Below, one piece after another: positions 6,952-15,005 of a stretch of 15,230 bases of DNA. Source of the DNA: Pseudomonadales bacterium (lineage in GTDB: Bacteria; Pseudomonadota; Gammaproteobacteria; Pseudomonadales; Pseudohongiellaceae); contig JAITMI010000192.1 of the NCBI GenBank assembly GCA_031277435.1, positions 1-15,230 of the forward strand, given 5' to 3'. The notes under the pieces were generated by a model, which was not told where the DNA came from, did not search any database, and worked only from the letters and a program-made list of their open reading frames with translations. Made by a program: the position numbers and the translations under genes. The stretch's first letter is position 1; every line of letters begins with the position of its first letter.

Positions 6952-9900
6952 TTAGAACTCGTAATTCACGCCAAGTGTATAACGGCGGCCCAATACATCA
7001 AACTGCGAACCTATGCCCGTGCCTACACCAGTGCGGCCAATGCCTCCGGGCGAAAGCGGCGGTTTCTTATCGGTCAGGTTGTTGATGTTGAAGAACACTT
7101 CCAGGTTCTCGGCGTCGCCGAAGGTTTTGCCGAAACGCGCGTCCCAGTAGGTGATTGCCGGAATTTGATTATTGTCAATGGTACAGACGACGCTACCGCC
7201 TCTGCACAGAGACAAAATCGAATTCGCCGGACGTTCGGAGGCCGCTACCGCCCTGTCGCTTTCCATGTAAGTACGATCAAGCAGCGTGCCTTCCATCCAG
7301 CGCGCTTGCAGGAAGGCGCTGAAAGTACCGTAGCTGTAGTTGATGCTGGTGGTTACTTTATTTTTGGAAAGCTGCCCGCTGCCAGCGCTGTCGTCACGTA
7401 CCGCGCCGGGGTTCTGGCGGGAGTTTTCGCCCAGGTAGCTGTACAACATGCGCCAGGAGAAGGTTTCCGCTTCGCCGCCAAACCAGGAAACGTCAGTGCG
7501 ATAGCGCATTTCCCAGTCCACGCCGTTGATGCGCTGATTGGCCAGGTTGATGAACAAGGATTCCACGCGGTCGATCTGGCGGAAGTCGTTGGTGGTCGGG
7601 TTGGTGACCGGCCCGGTTGGCGTGATCACGTACTGACACAGCGACAGATCGCCGTTACGGCAGCTATCAACGATGACCTGAGTACCTAACTGACCAATGG
7701 CATCGGAGATGTCGATGTCATACCAGTCGAGCGAGGTCTGGAAACCGTCCAGCCAGGTGGGCTGATAAACGACGCCAGCGGTCAAGGTATCGGCCAATTC
7801 CGGCGCCACGTTCGGGTTACCGCCAGCCAGCGAGGCGGCGGAGACGGTATTGTCGCTATCCCAGGGGTTGCGCACGTTGATGCCGCCGCGGGTCTGGTCG
7901 AAACGTTCGCGCAAGCTGCCGGCGCGCACGTCGCGCGAGCCGGTGGCGCGCACGCGCAGTTGGTCGTTGAGGGTCCAGTTCAAGCCGATTTTCCAGGCCC
8001 AGATCGCGCCGGAGCCTTCGTAGTCGGCCCAGCGGGCGGCCCAGGAGGATTCGAGGTTATCGACCAGCGGCACGCCGTTGAGCAGCGGCACGTTGAATTC
8101 GGCGAAGGCTTCCTTCACGTTGTAGCTGCCGCCGAAGGCGCGCAAGGAGCTGAAGAGCACCGAGGAGGAGTTGGCGTCGCCCAGGTAGCCCGCTGGTACA
8201 TGGCGCAGGCCGGGAATACCGCCCGCGAGGTTTTCGGGCACCACGCCGCGCATCCCTTCCAAGCCGGTGAAACCGAGCTCGGTGAGCAGCGTGCCATCGA
8301 CCAGGGCTGGGAATTCATCGGAGGGATCGAGCGTACGCTGATCGAATTTTTCATCGCGGTAGGACACGCCGAACGCGGCATCGATCGGGCCGGCCCAGCC
8401 TTCGAACAGTTGACCGTCCAGCACCAGTTCAAAGGCTTTCTGTTCGGTCCACTGGCGGGCGGTTTTGTTGTCGCGGTCCATGATGTAGTCAGCCGCGCCC
8501 TGGCTGATGTTGCCCACGCCGCCAAAGGTGTTCAAGGGCACGCAGTCAGAGAAATAGCCGCCGTTGCCGCCTTCGGAGATCGGGCCGGTATATTGCGGCA
8601 GGTTGACGCGGCAGACGATCTCGCCGGTGGCCGGATCACGCACGGCATCAAAGGCGATCGGCAGACGGTCCACGCGCACGCCGTTGAGGGTGTTGAAGTC
8701 CTGAATGTTCTCGCCGTACTGGTAATAGCTCTTGAGGCTCCAGCTATGATCGCCGAGCCAGCCTGTGGTGAAGTCGTGATCCAGGCCGAAGGTCAGCGAG
8801 AAGGTTTTGTTCTTGGTGTCCTGGCGGCTTTCGCCCAGCGGCGTATCGACCACGTTGGGCGGGAAGAAACCATAACCGGTGAAAGCGGCGTTGTTGTCGC
8901 GCATCAGTTGCGCCACTTCCGGACGCAGGAAAGCGTTGTCGGCATAGACGCGGCCTTCCCAGCCGGACAAGAGCGAAATGCTTTCGCGGCGGTCGCCGGT
9001 GAGGTTGCGGCCATAGATCATCTGGCCGTACACATTGGTGTTGTCGCCCAGATCCTGGTCGGCGTACAGGAACAGGTTTTGGCGCTCATAACTGGCGAGA
9101 ATATCGGCATCCGCGTTCACGCCATAACCGTTGGCGGGGTCGGAATAACACAAACATTCGGTGGTCTCCAAGCCAACGCCATTGAATGGCATGCGCCGCA
9201 CGGAGCCATCAGGCTGGAATTCCAGGCGGTTCAAGGCCGGAATGTTGTTGGCGATGAGCACGCCGGTATTACTGAAATTGGTTGGCCGCACGTTGGGGCG
9301 GATGATGTTGGTCGGCCCAGTGGGATCGGGGTTGGTGACGCGCGCGCTCATGTTGATGTAGTCGCGGTCGCTCAAGGATTCGAAGGACCAGATCGGTTCC
9401 TGCTTGAACATCGACACCGAGCCCATGATGTGCAGACCGCCGTCGAATTCGTGACCAAAGGCGAAACCGGCTTCCCAGGTGCCGCCATCATTGAGTTCGG
9501 TGAGACCGCCTTGGGCGTGGGTCTTGAAGCCTTCATAGTTGGTGTCGAGCAGGAAGTTCACCACGCCGGCCACCGCGTCGGTACCGTAGCTGGCGGAAGC
9601 GCCGCCAGTGACGGTTTCCACGCTGCGCAGCAAATCTTCCGGGAACAAGGCCACGTCCACGGAACCGAAACGGTTGCTGGGCACTACGCGGCGGCCATCA
9701 AGCAAGACCAGGGTGCGGTTGGCGCCGGCGCCGCGCAGGTTGATGTTGGAGCCGCCGGAGTTCTGGCCGCCGTTGCTTTGGTCGGGCGTCTGGTTGTTGT
9801 AGAACTGCGGTAGTTGCGTCAGGCCGTCGATCAGGCCGCCCGGCGCCATCATCGCCAACTCCGAGCCTTCGATGGTGCTGACCGGGGTCGGGGTGTCCAT

Positions 9901-10080
9901 GGTGGTGCGGCTGATGCGCGAACCGGTGACCTGGATTTCTTCCACCGGACCCTGCTGGGCCCAGGCGCTGCTGGCGAAAGCCAGCGCGGCGAGGCTGGCG
10001 GGTTTGATGAGTTTACTGATGGAGCGGTTGATTGCCGTACCGAGGCGCAAGCGCCGGTAATTTTGGGTGGCTGCTTTCAT
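6952..10080 (-). CDS. TonB-dependent outer-membrane receptor (large, substrate unknown)
   Basis: The 1042-aa protein should be an outer-membrane beta-barrel that imports a substrate using TonB energy. The ATG at 10080 has AGGGGA about 6 nt upstream; a 50-residue in-frame extension (to 10230) lacks signal-peptide character. The signal peptide ends AWA|QQ (cleavage near 41). A TonB-box-like segment EEIQVTGSRI follows (48-57), then the plug domain (about 62-185) with INLRGAGANRTLVLLDGRR and GGASASYGTDAVAGVVNF. The rest is the barrel, ending in GVNYEF with the expected terminal aromatic residue. At ~1040 aa it exceeds classic siderophore receptors (~700-750) and resembles the large receptors of Xanthomonas/Caulobacter-type bacteria that take up sugars, peptides or other nutrients. 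Several cysteine pairs (e.g. CLC, CRNGDLSLC, CRGGSVVC) lie in segments that look like extracellular loops. No inner-membrane transporter or enzyme gene is next to it, so the substrate stays open. Confidence 0.92.
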   Translation of the reverse strand: MKAATQNYRRLRLGTAINRSISKLIKPASLAALAFASSAWAQQGPVEEIQVTGSRISRTTMDTPTPVSTIEGSELAMMAPGGLIDGLTQLPQFYNNQTPDQSNGGQNSGGSNINLRGAGANRTLVLLDGRRVVPSNRFGSVDVALFPEDLLRSVETVTGGASASYGTDAVAGVVNFLLDTNYEGFKTHAQGGLTELNDGGTWEAGFAFGHEFDGGLHIMGSVSMFKQEPIWSFESLSDRDYINMSARVTNPDPTGPTNIIRPNVRPTNFSNTGVLIANNIPALNRLEFQPDGSVRRMPFNGVGLETTECLCYSDPANGYGVNADADILASYERQNLFLYADQDLGDNTNVYGQMIYGRNLTGDRRESISLLSGWEGRVYADNAFLRPEVAQLMRDNNAAFTGYGFFPPNVVDTPLGESRQDTKNKTFSLTFGLDHDFTTGWLGDHSWSLKSYYQYGENIQDFNTLNGVRVDRLPIAFDAVRDPATGEIVCRVNLPQYTGPISEGGNGGYFSDCVPLNTFGGVGNISQGAADYIMDRDNKTARQWTEQKAFELVLDGQLFEGWAGPIDAAFGVSYRDEKFDQRTLDPSDEFPALVDGTLLTELGFTGLEGMRGVVPENLAGGIPGLRHVPAGYLGDANSSSVLFSSLRAFGGSYNVKEAFAEFNVPLLNGVPLVDNLESSWAARWADYEGSGAIWAWKIGLNWTLNDQLRVRATGSRDVRAGSLRERFDQTRGGINVRNPWDSDNTVSAASLAGGNPNVAPELADTLTAGVVYQPTWLDGFQTSLDWYDIDISDAIGQLGTQVIVDSCRNGDLSLCQYVITPTGPVTNPTTNDFRQIDRVESLFINLANQRINGVDWEMRYRTDVSWFGGEAETFSWRMLYSYLGENSRQNPGAVRDDSAGSGQLSKNKVTTSINYSYGTFSAFLQARWMEGTLLDRTYMESDRAVAASERPANSILSLCRGGSVVCTIDNNQIPAITYWDARFGKTFGDAENLEVFFNINNLTDKKPPLSPGGIGRTGVGTGIGSQFDVLGRRYTLGVNYEF

Positions 10081-10448
10081 ATAAGTCCCCTGTTTTGTGT
10101 TCCGTCGCTGTCTTGATTGCCAAGCGCTCGAACCGCCTTCACGCGGATCACCTGTCGGAGTTGGCCCAGCGAGTAAAGCCTGACTCGACGTCCTCTGGCG
10201 AGGTCCATACGGATGATCCGGCGGGTTCAAGCGCCCCTTATCGAATTGGTCCTGGTCTTGCTATTTTTATGAAAGACGTACTGCCTGTGCCCGGCGTCTT
10301 GAAACGCGCGGCCACCCCTCTAAAGTGGGCCGCAAAGGTACTTAACAATTCTTCAATAATCAAGCCCTTATTACACAGAACTGACAGGTACGCTTAAGTG
10401 TGAGCAACGCTTGTAACGCAATGTCCCGCACAAAATTTCTCGCAAATT
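10081..10448. other. Intergenic region upstream of the TonB-dependent receptor
   Basis: These 368 bases hold the receptor's ribosome site (next to 10080) and presumably its promoter and leader on the minus strand. It is also downstream of the ATP-grasp gene. I found no convincing -35/-10 pair, no poly-T terminator and no cobalamin-riboswitch-like consensus. The AT-richer part at about 10330-10440 is the likeliest promoter location. Confidence 0.4.
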
Positions 10449-11534
10449 TCACGGCCCACCCTCTCCCCCGCCCTCTCCCGCTGGCGGGAGAGGGGGCTGT
10501 TTGGGTGCGGCCCCAATAACCAATTCTTCCTCTACATCCGCACTACTCCCTCTCCCGCTGGCGGGAGAGGGCGGGGGAGAGGGTGGAGCCTCTTTCGCGC
10601 CAAACAGCTCCACGCTCAACCGCACCCGCTCCTTGGGATCGGCGGGGATTTCATCCAGCGCTTCGATGCAATCGAGGCGCCCTTGCAGGCCGCTTTGGTT
10701 GGCGATCTGGATGGCGAGGCCGGGGCGGGCGTTGATTTCCAGGATCATCGGGCCGCGCACGCGGTCGAGCACGATGTCCACGCCCATGTAGCCAAGCCCG
10801 GTGAGGTCGTAGCAGCGGGCGCCGAGTTCCAGCATGGCTTCCCAATCGGGGATTTGCAGGCCGCCGAGCAGCACGCCGAAATCCGGGTGCTCCTGCACCA
10901 CGCGGCTTTGAAACACGCCATCGACGGTGACGCCGCTGGCGATGTCGATGCCCACTCCCACCGCGCCTTGGTGCAGGTTGGCCTTGCCGTCAGAATAGCG
11001 GGTGGGCAGGCGGATCATCGCCATCGCCGGCACGCCGCGAAACACCAACAGGCGCACATCCGGCACGCCGCGGTAACTGATCGGGTCGAGAATCGGATTC
11101 ACCCGCACGCGGTATTCGATCATCGCCGAATCGGGAATGCCGCCGAGGCTGTAAATGCCGCTGAGAATGTTCGAAGCGTGATATTTGATTTCATCCAGCG
11201 ACAGCGCGCGGCCATCGGGTTTGACGTACAACTCCTTGCGCTTGCCGTCGATCACCAAGACGCCTTCGCCGCCGCTGCCGTGCGCCGGTTTGATCACGAA
11301 TTCCTTATGATTGCCGAGAATTTCCGGCAATTTCGCCAGGTCGTGCTGCGTCGCCACCGCGCCATAAAGCCGCGGCACGGCGATGCCAGCGGCGATCGCC
11401 AGGCGCTTGGTCAGGAGTTTGTCGTCCACCAAGGGGTAGGATTCGCGCCGGTTGTACTTCATCACATAGCTGTGATTGCGGGCATTGAGCCCCACCACGC
11501 CGAGCCGGCGCAATTTGGACCAGAGCGTCAACAT
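10449..11534 (-). CDS. RimK-related ATP-grasp ligase (alpha-L-glutamate ligase-like) with REP-derived tail
   Basis: The 361-aa ATP-grasp protein resembles the alpha-L-glutamate ligase-like family (rimK_rel_E_lig, TIGR02291), predicted to form amide bonds between an amino acid and a carboxylate using ATP. Visible motifs: FVIKPAHGSGGEGV (79-92, Lys82 and the glycine-rich ATP loop), GYMGVDIVLD (248-257), and EINARPGLAIQIANQSGL (from 266) with the metal-binding Glu266/Asn268. Its ATG shares one base with the stop of the transglutaminase gene (TGATG), so translation is coupled. The family domain ends near residue 315. The last ~45 residues (PSPPPSPASGRGS, then GEGGGEGGP) coincide with an inverted repeat and are not expected in the family. 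The substrate is unknown. It has no signal peptide, so it is cytoplasmic or at the inner membrane face beside its 7TM neighbour. Confidence 0.87.
   Translation of the reverse strand: MLTLWSKLRRLGVVGLNARNHSYVMKYNRRESYPLVDDKLLTKRLAIAAGIAVPRLYGAVATQHDLAKLPEILGNHKEFVIKPAHGSGGEGVLVIDGKRKELYVKPDGRALSLDEIKYHASNILSGIYSLGGIPDSAMIEYRVRVNPILDPISYRGVPDVRLLVFRGVPAMAMIRLPTRYSDGKANLHQGAVGVGIDIASGVTVDGVFQSRVVQEHPDFGVLLGGLQIPDWEAMLELGARCYDLTGLGYMGVDIVLDRVRGPMILEINARPGLAIQIANQSGLQGRLDCIEALDEIPADPKERVRLSVELFGAKEAPPSPPPSPASGRGSSADVEEELVIGAAPKQPPLPPAGEGGGEGGP
10456..10586. repeat. REP-like inverted repeat pair within the 3' end of the ATP-grasp gene
   Basis: Two 39-bp arms, 10456-10494 and 10548-10586, are reverse complements at 37 of 39 positions and are separated by 53 bp. 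Each arm contains its own palindrome, CTCTCCCGCTGGCGGGAGAG. This layout (paired palindromes facing each other) is that of REP/BIME-type repeats. The pair begins at codon ~317 of the ligase gene and is read through in frame to a stop at 10449-10451. Confidence 0.88.
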
Positions 11535-13087
11535 CAGGCGTTACCCTTTACCAGATCCTTGAAGCGCAACAGTTCGCTGAGGCGGTAGCCGTTGTAGGAG
11601 CCGAACATCATGCAGCCGGCGAGCACGATCAACAGCAATTCGGGGAAGTTGAACATCAGGTGCATCAATAATGGATGGTTCATTACATAATAGCCGGCCA
11701 CCGAGACGATCAAGGTGCCGATGGTTTCCTTCAGCGTTTCCCGGCTGCCGCGTTCTTCCCACACGATCGACATGCGTTCGATGGTCATGGTCAGAATCAC
11801 CATCGGGAACAAGGCGATCGACAGGCCCTGCGTAAAGCCGATGCGCGCGCTGAAAAGGCTCATCAACACCATCAAGCCGATCACCACGATCAACATGCAG
11901 GCGAGCCGCGGCACCAGTAACAGCCGCAGATTCGCCAGCCCCACGCGCACCAGAAAGCCCGCCGAGAGTATCGCCACGAACAAGGTCACGCCCCAGCCCA
12001 ATTGGGTTTCGCGGAAGGCGAGCGCGATCAGGATCGGCGTGAAGGTGCCGAAAGTGGGAATGCCCACCATCACCCGCATGAAAGCGATCACCAGCGCGCC
12101 CAAAGGCACCATCAACAGCACCTTGTACACGTCCTGAGTGGGAATCGGCAGGCTGTACAGCGAAAAGTTCATCAGGCCACTGTTAATGCCCGCCTCCACC
12201 TCTTGCGCCAGCTCCACCTGATTGATCGCGGTGCGCGCGGTGGAAAAACTCAGGGTGAGATTGCGCACGCCGTCATCGGTATCCACCAGCTCCGTCAAAT
12301 CCTTGGCCCAGGGATAGAAACCGTTGGGATAGCCAGCCTCGCCCGTTTCCGGGTTGAAGCCGCGCCAGCGTTCGCCGTTGTTCACTTCGAGCCAGGTGAT
12401 GAGCCCTTGGTCGATGAAATCCTCGCGCAAGGAAATGCCGTACACGATGCGCGACGGAATGCGCGCGCCGGCCAGAATTTCCTGCACCAGCGGCACCCAT
12501 TGCGAGCGCGGGCGGGCATCGCGGATCACCCGCACGTTCTCGTCGTTGGCGTCGGCGAGAATGGCGATCAGGCGCGTGGCGAAGGTGAAAATATCAGCGG
12601 ATTCGTTACGCGCGCGGGTCAGCACGTCGTCGATGGCCGAGGCCAGAGGCTCCGGATATTGCGGCACTTCGGGAAACTCGGAGGTGGGCAAGGCGTCCTC
12701 CTGTTCCGCGGCAACGCGGCTTTCCTGATACACCTGCTGGCGGTAAAACAGCGCCTGCTCGCCCTGCGAACGGCGGATCGTCCACACCGCGTCGCGGCCA
12801 CTGCTGTTGTCCTCGATGCTGAGGCCGAAGCCGCGCGACACGAAATTTTCGTTCAGCACCGTAAAGCCCGGCGTCTCTTGCGGCAACTGAAAGGTGACCC
12901 GCGCCGGGCCGTTACGCCCGGTAAAGTCGATGCGCGCCTCGACGGTCCAGATGTTCGACTCCTCCCCCGGACGCAGCGGCATGTGCAGATACGTCACCTT
13001 GAGGTAGGCAACAAACAAGGCAACCGCCGTAAGCAGCAGCGCCAGCATGGTCACCGGTGACAATAGCGCGACGTTCTTCGTGGACAT
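11534..13087 (-). CDS. Inactive transglutaminase-like domain fused to seven transmembrane helices
   Basis: A 517-aa inner-membrane protein. One N-terminal helix (about 8-30) is followed by a long soluble, probably periplasmic part (about 40-318) and a cluster of about seven helices (321-500). Residues ~165-250 keep the transglutaminase-core pattern (LVQEILAGARIPSRIVYGIS, then WLEV and WRGFNPETGE), but the usual triad is lost: SQW where the catalytic Cys stands, Ile/Thr before WLEV where His stands, and Asn245 where Asp stands. This matches the family named inactive transglutaminase fused to 7TM helices. By inference it binds a peptide in the periplasm and passes a signal or substrate across the membrane to the ATP-grasp ligase. 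The ATG at 13087 has only a weak AGAAAG-like ribosome site. The protease gene lies 52 nt upstream and the ligase overlaps the stop by one base, a tight operon. Confidence 0.9.
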   Translation of the reverse strand: MSTKNVALLSPVTMLALLLTAVALFVAYLKVTYLHMPLRPGEESNIWTVEARIDFTGRNGPARVTFQLPQETPGFTVLNENFVSRGFGLSIEDNSSGRDAVWTIRRSQGEQALFYRQQVYQESRVAAEQEDALPTSEFPEVPQYPEPLASAIDDVLTRARNESADIFTFATRLIAILADANDENVRVIRDARPRSQWVPLVQEILAGARIPSRIVYGISLREDFIDQGLITWLEVNNGERWRGFNPETGEAGYPNGFYPWAKDLTELVDTDDGVRNLTLSFSTARTAINQVELAQEVEAGINSGLMNFSLYSLPIPTQDVYKVLLMVPLGALVIAFMRVMVGIPTFGTFTPILIALAFRETQLGWGVTLFVAILSAGFLVRVGLANLRLLLVPRLACMLIVVIGLMVLMSLFSARIGFTQGLSIALFPMVILTMTIERMSIVWEERGSRETLKETIGTLIVSVAGYYVMNHPLLMHLMFNFPELLLIVLAGCMMFGSYNGYRLSELLRFKDLVKGNA

Positions 13088-13139
13088 AAGTGACTTTCTC
13101 TTGAATTACGCGGCGTTTCATTGGCCCAGGCAACCCGGC

Positions 13140-13688
13140 TCAAACGCGCGGGCAGCGCGTGCGATGAGTAAAGGTCGCGGAGGAATCCACCACGATGCCG
13201 TATTTGAGAAAGTCCCTTCCCAGCAGTACGGGATAATTGAAGTTGGAGCGATCCGTCAACGTGAATAAGGTGTTGTGTATCTGACCGGCCAGGCAAAATT
13301 CCAGCCTGACCACCGGGCGCGCATCAAGCCGCTCGGTACCGCGCAGCTTGATGTTCACCTCGCCCACCAGCGGACGTTCATAAATAATGCGTTCACTGTC
13401 CGCATCCTGGTGGTCCTTGCGCAAGCTGAACCGCACCATCTGGCGGCCATCGAGCTCAAAAAACTCCAGATCCTCCGCGTGCAAGGCGCTGGACTTGGCG
13501 CCAGAATCGAGCTTGGCCTTGAACAAGGCCCGCCCCGGCATCAAGCGCAAATGCTCGATCCAGCCCAGGATTTGCGGCTGCTCACCAGCTTCAGCGGTAG
13601 ATTCCGCGGCCACGGCAAACCCCGCCGCAAACAGCAGGCAAGCGAACAAGGACGCCAGTAAGGAGGCAGAGAAAGCGCTAGGTTTCAT
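13140..13688 (-). CDS. Secreted retropepsin-like protease (PF05618 family, 'ATP-dependent zinc protease')
   Basis: The 182-aa protein has a signal peptide (MKPSAFSASLLASLFACLLF...AVAA|ES, cleavage near 28), so it acts in the periplasm. KLDSGAKSSALHAEDLEFFE (from 59) holds the D-S/T-G active-site motif of retropepsin-like aspartic proteases, Asp61. The later strand YPVLLGRDFLKYGIVVDSS is typical of PF05618. The family's older label, ATP-dependent zinc protease, is poorly supported by the motif. I chose the ATG at 13688; a TTG at 13712 would put a charged stub before the signal peptide. The internal Cys (LFAC) lies inside the hydrophobic core and does not fit a lipobox. It is the first gene of the protease / inactive transglutaminase-7TM / ATP-grasp operon and might cut what the ligase builds, or process the partner protein. 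The target is unknown. Confidence 0.87.
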   Translation of the reverse strand: MKPSAFSASLLASLFACLLFAAGFAVAAESTAEAGEQPQILGWIEHLRLMPGRALFKAKLDSGAKSSALHAEDLEFFELDGRQMVRFSLRKDHQDADSERIIYERPLVGEVNIKLRGTERLDARPVVRLEFCLAGQIHNTLFTLTDRSNFNYPVLLGRDFLKYGIVVDSSATFTHRTRCPRV

Positions 13689-13950
13689 GGCGCGTAGTGT
13701 ACTCGTCAACAAAGAGGCGGAAAATGGGCAAAATCATGGCAGCCTCACTATTTTTAACGATCCCAAGTGAAATCACGTTGACGCTGAGCCCCGCCCGTTC
13801 ATTAGGCGCTTTCCTCACAAGCTGGATAGAATACAAACCCTCCTCATAAGTTCCCCGCGGATGCCGAAAGAGTTAGTTATGAGCACCTTCCCAAGCAAGC
13901 CGCCAGACGTTGCCAAGCGCGTGGCGGCCCGTCCGCGCCGCCACGCTGCG

Positions 13951-13987
13951 GCAACAGGCGCACCGGGCCAATATTGAGCGGACTTTC
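13951..13987 (+). repeat. Left copy of a 37-bp direct repeat flanking the right-end genes
   Basis: Matches 15032-15068 at 29 of 37 positions in the same orientation. Both copies can be read in one frame as a related peptide: QQAHRANIERTF here, RQTRRAEIEQTF in the right copy. This copy ends directly at the ATG of the next gene. It lies in the 13689-13987 gap, which otherwise holds the protease operon's upstream region and a 32-codon ATG frame (13879-13977) with no recognisable product. Confidence 0.6.
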
Positions 13988-14533
13988 ATGTTAAAAACCG
14001 GCCGCCTTGATCCTCTCAAGTCAAAATTACGCGCTATTGAGTTGGCGCCGCCACCACTGCCGTGGCGCAAGGTGGCGACGCTTGCTATTGGCGGCCTTAA
14101 TTCCGTAGGGTTTGATCGTAATTCAGAACTCCTTATGGTCCTTTCTAGCCAGGGTCGCGGAGTTATCGATTGTCGATCCGGCGATAAGGTTGCGCGAGAC
14201 TATAACGAATACTATGCCAACGGCTATCTGGAGGCTGACGGCATAGGGCCTTTATACGGAAATACTATCCGGATATTTCTTCTTTCCGCCGGCGGACTGC
14301 CGGCGTATACCCATGATGGATGGTCTGTAGAATTTGCTACTCTGGACTGGCCGGTTAAAGATATTTTCCTGGTTGAGCCGAACTCTTTTCTTCTTGCATC
14401 TCTCTATGGCAAACCTGAGAAGTTCACAAAAATCGGCACGGAGTATGAGCCCGTGATGTGTGGTTTTTCGTACTCTGGCAATAGTCTCGTGATTGCAACG
14501 TCTAGCGATGTGGCCATATTTTCGAGAACCTGA
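13988..14533 (+). CDS. Hypothetical protein, possible immunity- or bacteriocin-associated family
   Basis: The 181-aa product has no signal peptide or membrane helix. The ATG at 13988 is preferred to an in-frame TTG at 13910, because the extra 26 residues belong to the flanking repeat. Notable segments are SQGRGVIDCRSGDKVARDYN (79-98 region), DGIGPLYGN and LPAYTHDGWSVEF. I have an impression of a widespread uncharacterised family with a G-R-G-V-x-D-C core and a GIGP segment, some members near polymorphic-toxin loci, but I cannot verify this. Base composition is visibly lower in GC than the operon to its left, suggesting transfer. A secreted small protein follows 69 nt downstream on the same strand, so the two may be cotranscribed. 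Confidence 0.7.
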   Translation: MLKTGRLDPLKSKLRAIELAPPPLPWRKVATLAIGGLNSVGFDRNSELLMVLSSQGRGVIDCRSGDKVARDYNEYYANGYLEADGIGPLYGNTIRIFLLSAGGLPAYTHDGWSVEFATLDWPVKDIFLVEPNSFLLASLYGKPEKFTKIGTEYEPVMCGFSYSGNSLVIATSSDVAIFSRT

Positions 14534-14602
14534 TCTTTCGAGCGGACTCGCTGACGCGGCTTGCTCAACTCAAACCCTGTGGAATAAAGAAAGGAGTGAC
14601 TT

Positions 14603-15004
14603 ATGCGACATACATTGCCAGCCATTACCGGCCTGCTGCTATGCTCGTTATCAATGGCGTCTGATACGCCCATTTCAGGCACGTTCAGCAACATCAATAT
14701 TGAGCCGTCCGAGGAACGATTGAGCCTTCCGCACAATTCATTCAAAAGCACGGTTAATTTAGTTGTAACCGTAAATGAAAGCGGTCAACAATTTTTTATT
14801 CAGTGTTTTGATGGCCAACAGTTAGGCTTTGGCGTCGTTACAATATTTGAGAATCCCCGCGTTAATGCGGTAATCAAGGCATCTCCTGAGTGCCCGGCGA
14901 CCGAGATACAAGTAGAACTAGATTACGACTCAGCGAATATTCGCACCAGCGAAGGCTGGGCCGAGCTGCCCCGTGGCGGCATTTACGTTCCGATTGTGGA
15001 TTGA
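14603..15004 (+). CDS. Small secreted protein of unknown function
   Basis: The 133-aa product starts at an ATG with a strong ribosome site (AAGGAG, 7 nt upstream). Residues 1-19 form a signal peptide (MRHTLPAITGLLLCSLSMA|S); the Cys in LLLC has Leu before it, so a lipobox is unlikely. The mature ~114 residues look beta-rich, with two cysteines (FIQCFDG and SPECPAT) that could form a disulfide. I do not recognise a family. Composition is AT-rich relative to the window, like the gene upstream, with which it probably forms an operon. Confidence 0.75.
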   Translation: MRHTLPAITGLLLCSLSMASDTPISGTFSNINIEPSEERLSLPHNSFKSTVNLVVTVNESGQQFFIQCFDGQQLGFGVVTIFENPRVNAVIKASPECPATEIQVELDYDSANIRTSEGWAELPRGGIYVPIVD

Positions 15005-15005
15005 C

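Noticed and set aside
7960..9813. 617-codon open frame on plus
   Set aside because: Antisense shadow of the TonB-dependent receptor, produced by codon bias; the minus product has plug and barrel motifs.
10081..10448. Cobalamin or other riboswitch upstream of the TonB-dependent receptor
   Set aside because: I looked for the conserved cobalamin box on minus and did not see it; no other riboswitch core was recognised.
10456..10586. GC-rich hairpins as a terminator of the envelope operon, or a CRISPR array
   Set aside because: No T run follows on either strand, and there are only two facing arms rather than regularly spaced direct repeats.
10683..13060. Long plus frames opposite the ATP-grasp and transglutaminase genes (10683-11588, 12002-13060)
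   Set aside because: Antisense shadows; the minus-strand proteins are clear family members in an overlapping operon.
13879..13977. 32-codon ATG open frame upstream of the 181-aa gene
   Set aside because: There is only a weak ribosome site and no recognisable product; its end overlaps the direct repeat, whose related reading is in another frame.
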